From SZUA-584 sp041656035 (GTDB lineage Bacteria > Bacillota > Clostridia > Christensenellales > SZUA-584), in NCBI GenBank assembly GCA_964586785.1, contig CAZPHS010000032.1, forward strand, positions 1-14,774: a DNA stretch of 14,774 bases. The letters are read 5' to 3'. A model generated the notes under the pieces. It was given only the letters and a program-made list of their open reading frames with translations. It did no database searches and was not told where the DNA came from. This document shows positions 13,323 to 14,774 of the stretch, in pieces; position 1 is the first letter of the stretch; every line of letters begins with the position of its first letter. The translations under genes were made by a program, and so were the position numbers.

Positions 13323-13959
13323 GCAGTATCCCCCCTTCAAGAATCATTCTGCGTTTTGCGTTTTGCGCCGTAATTTCGTCATGCGTAATAACCAAAACCG
13401 CGCGCCCGTTCTTATGCTCCTTGCGCAATACGGAGAAAATAATATCGCGATTTTTGGGGTCAAGGTTTCCCGTAGGTTCGTCCGCTAAAATAAGGCAGGG
13501 ATTAAGAACCAAAGCGCGCGCAATTGCAACCCTTTGTTTTTCTCCGCCGCTTAAAGTTGTAACCCGCTGCTTTGCCAGAAATGAAATATCCAGCGCGTCC
13601 ATCAGCAGCTTCACCCGTTCGTCGTCCTTGTAATTTTCATAAAGCAAAGGGAGACGGATATTCTCCTCGCATGTTAAAGTGGGAATCAAGTTGTAAGACT
13701 GGAATATAAATCCTATCTGTGTGCGCCGCAATTTGGCGTAATCGCTGTTCTTTTTAATTTTAATCCCGTTAAAATAATATGACCCCGAATCATAGGATTC
13801 CACCAACCCGAGTATATTCATCAGCGTGGATTTTCCCGAACCCGATTTGCCTAGTATAGCCATATAAGTTTCATTGGTCACGGTTAGGCTGACGTCGGAA
13901 AGGACGGGGCGGTCAAAGGATTTTTTAATGTGTTCAAGCTTTATATGTAGCTTATTCAA
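13309..13959 (-). CDS. ABC transporter ATPase, MacB/LolD type (second exporter)
   Basis: A 216-residue nucleotide-binding subunit. Walker A is GKSGSGKST, the Q-loop is in IGFIFQSYNLIPTLTCEENI, the signature is LSGGEKQRVAIARAL, Walker B with D-loop is LILADEPTGNLDPKN, and the H-loop is VITHD; all catalytic positions are present. The start is best placed at TTG 13959-13957, 7 nt after GGAGG and overlapping the adaptor stop (TTGA), rather than at the longer in-frame start at 13998 inside the adaptor gene. Coupling on both sides shows it works with its neighbours. Compared with the plus-strand ATPase it has the same family motifs but clear divergence elsewhere. Confidence 0.94.
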   Translation of the reverse strand: MNKLHIKLEHIKKSFDRPVLSDVSLTVTNETYMAILGKSGSGKSTLMNILGLVESYDSGSYYFNGIKIKKNSDYAKLRRTQIGFIFQSYNLIPTLTCEENIRLPLLYENYKDDERVKLLMDALDISFLAKQRVTTLSGGEKQRVAIARALVLNPCLILADEPTGNLDPKNRDIIFSVLRKEHKNGRAVLVITHDEITAQNAKRRMILEGGILREIA

Positions 13960-14774
13960 CTGCTTTCCTCCACGATTTTCCCGTAGCCGCAATCGCACAA
14001 CGTACCCTCCGGGACACCGCTTATGGCAATATAGTTTCCGCCTACATAGCTTACCTTAACCTCAATATCCTCCAAATAATTGCCGGCTGCGTTGACCGTC
14101 CGAACGTACCATGTTTTTGCATCGCCGTCTGAATGATAGGGGCAGCGGTAATCGACAACCAATGCCTGATAGAATTTTCTTCCGGTCTGCAGCTGTAAAT
14201 CTTTAACCACCCTTCCATAAACCCCATCCGGCACGGAAAGGAGCACCGCTGTTTTGCCTTGCTCGTCCTGTGTTTTGGAAACGGACAGTATTTCTACTTT
14301 ATCGCCGTGCTGTGTTGCCAGCTCCAAACCCTCGCGTTTTAGTATTGTCAGCACGGCCTCGTCAACGCGGCAATCAAGCGCGACGTCATCCGTGCTCTCC
14401 AGCGTGATATATGAGGAGTTTCCCAAATTAACGCTTTGGACAATGCCTGAAGCGGTCGCCCGTATTTCTTTTTTTAAATCATCGGAATAACCAATGAGCT
14501 GCCCGTTTATAATCTCATCGCCCCATTCAACCAACATGCGCGCGCCATAGGGGTTTTTCATACTTGGCAGTTCCATAAAAATCTTTTTTGCGCTTACGAA
14601 TGTGCCCGAAACGGAGACGGCTTCGGATATGTCCATGCGCTTGACAGCGCAAATCTCCCCGTACGCCTTTTCTACAAGGGGAGGAACAGGCTGCGGCTCA
14701 TATTGCTTTATCTCCGCTTTTGAAAGCGCAAATATAGCCGCCAGAGGCGCGGCAAGCAACAGCAGCAGACCAAT
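13956..14774 (-). CDS. Membrane fusion-like adaptor of the second exporter (5' end outside window)
   Basis: The reading frame stays open to the window edge, and the first visible residues (IGLLLLLAAPLAAIFAL) are the rest of a membrane anchor, so the N-terminus is missing. The extracytoplasmic part has a barrel-sandwich signature: VSVSGTFVSAKK, then GDEIINGQLIGYSDD, IRATASGIVQSVNLGN and YITLESTDD. The two sandwich halves look contiguous, without the long helical hairpin found in HlyD or MacA proteins. The C-terminal ~100 residues end in a membrane-proximal-like VKVSYVGGNYIAISGVPEGT. The stop TGA at 13958-13956 overlaps the ATPase start. The role is inferred from position: a substrate or regulatory adaptor of the MacB-type exporter. 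Family assignment is moderate. Confidence 0.75.
   Translation of the reverse strand: MGLLLLLAAPLAAIFALSKAEIKQYEPQPVPPLVEKAYGEICAVKRMDISEAVSVSGTFVSAKKIFMELPSMKNPYGARMLVEWGDEIINGQLIGYSDDLKKEIRATASGIVQSVNLGNSSYITLESTDDVALDCRVDEAVLTILKREGLELATQHGDKVEILSVSKTQDEQGKTAVLLSVPDGVYGRVVKDLQLQTGRKFYQALVVDYRCPYHSDGDAKTWYVRTVNAAGNYLEDIEVKVSYVGGNYIAISGVPEGTLCDCGYGKIVEESS

Noticed and set aside
13960..13998. Longer start for the second ABC ATPase
   Set aside because: The added residues are an out-of-frame reading of the adaptor 3' end and precede a well-placed GGAGG and TTG start.

Overview
The window looks like a chromosomal piece of a monoderm Firmicute, most likely a member of the Clostridia. The grounds are strong GGAGG ribosome binding sites feeding TTG and GTG starts, an ARG-box operator of the Bacillus/Clostridium AhrC type, an L10-leader, a class B sortase homologue, a lipobox lipoprotein, adaptor-linked MacB-type exporters suited to a single membrane, and heavy use of the ATA isoleucine codon. 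The organism cannot be named from this sequence. No gene-free stretch exceeds 300 bases, and I saw no tRNA, rRNA, CRISPR array or insertion sequence.

Left part (1-2412, minus strand): arginine biosynthesis operon argC-argB-argD, with argD cut by the window edge. The genes are 1 and 3 nt apart. A sigma-A-like promoter lies inside a tandem pair of ARG boxes, so arginine repression by an ArgR/AhrC protein is likely. argJ, usually found between argC and argB, is absent here.

Positions 2490-5495 (plus strand) encode a three-gene exporter (membrane fusion protein, ABC ATPase, MacB/FtsX permease), with overlapping genes, divergent from argC. It converges on a sortase B-like gene (minus) whose catalytic His position reads Lys. 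Next on the minus strand come an O6-alkylguanine-DNA alkyltransferase (ogt) and a lipoprotein of unknown function.

Positions 8268-12026 (minus strand) hold the conserved translation/secretion cluster rpmG-secE-nusG-rplK-rplA-rplJ-rplL. It has a good promoter, a terminator-like hairpin in the first leader, a structured leader before rplK, an L10-leader with an attenuator before rplJ, and a strong terminator after rplL. rpoB does not follow rplL, which is a departure from the common order.

Right part (12060-14774, minus strand): a second adaptor-ATPase-permease exporter with overlapping genes. Its adaptor is truncated by the window edge and seems to lack the helical hairpin. Two different exporters of the same three-part design therefore flank the ribosomal cluster.

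The most unusual items are the sortase with a substituted catalytic His, the layered leader structures in the ribosomal cluster (including a hairpin that may bring a distant ribosome binding site to the nusG start), and the duplicated exporter architecture.
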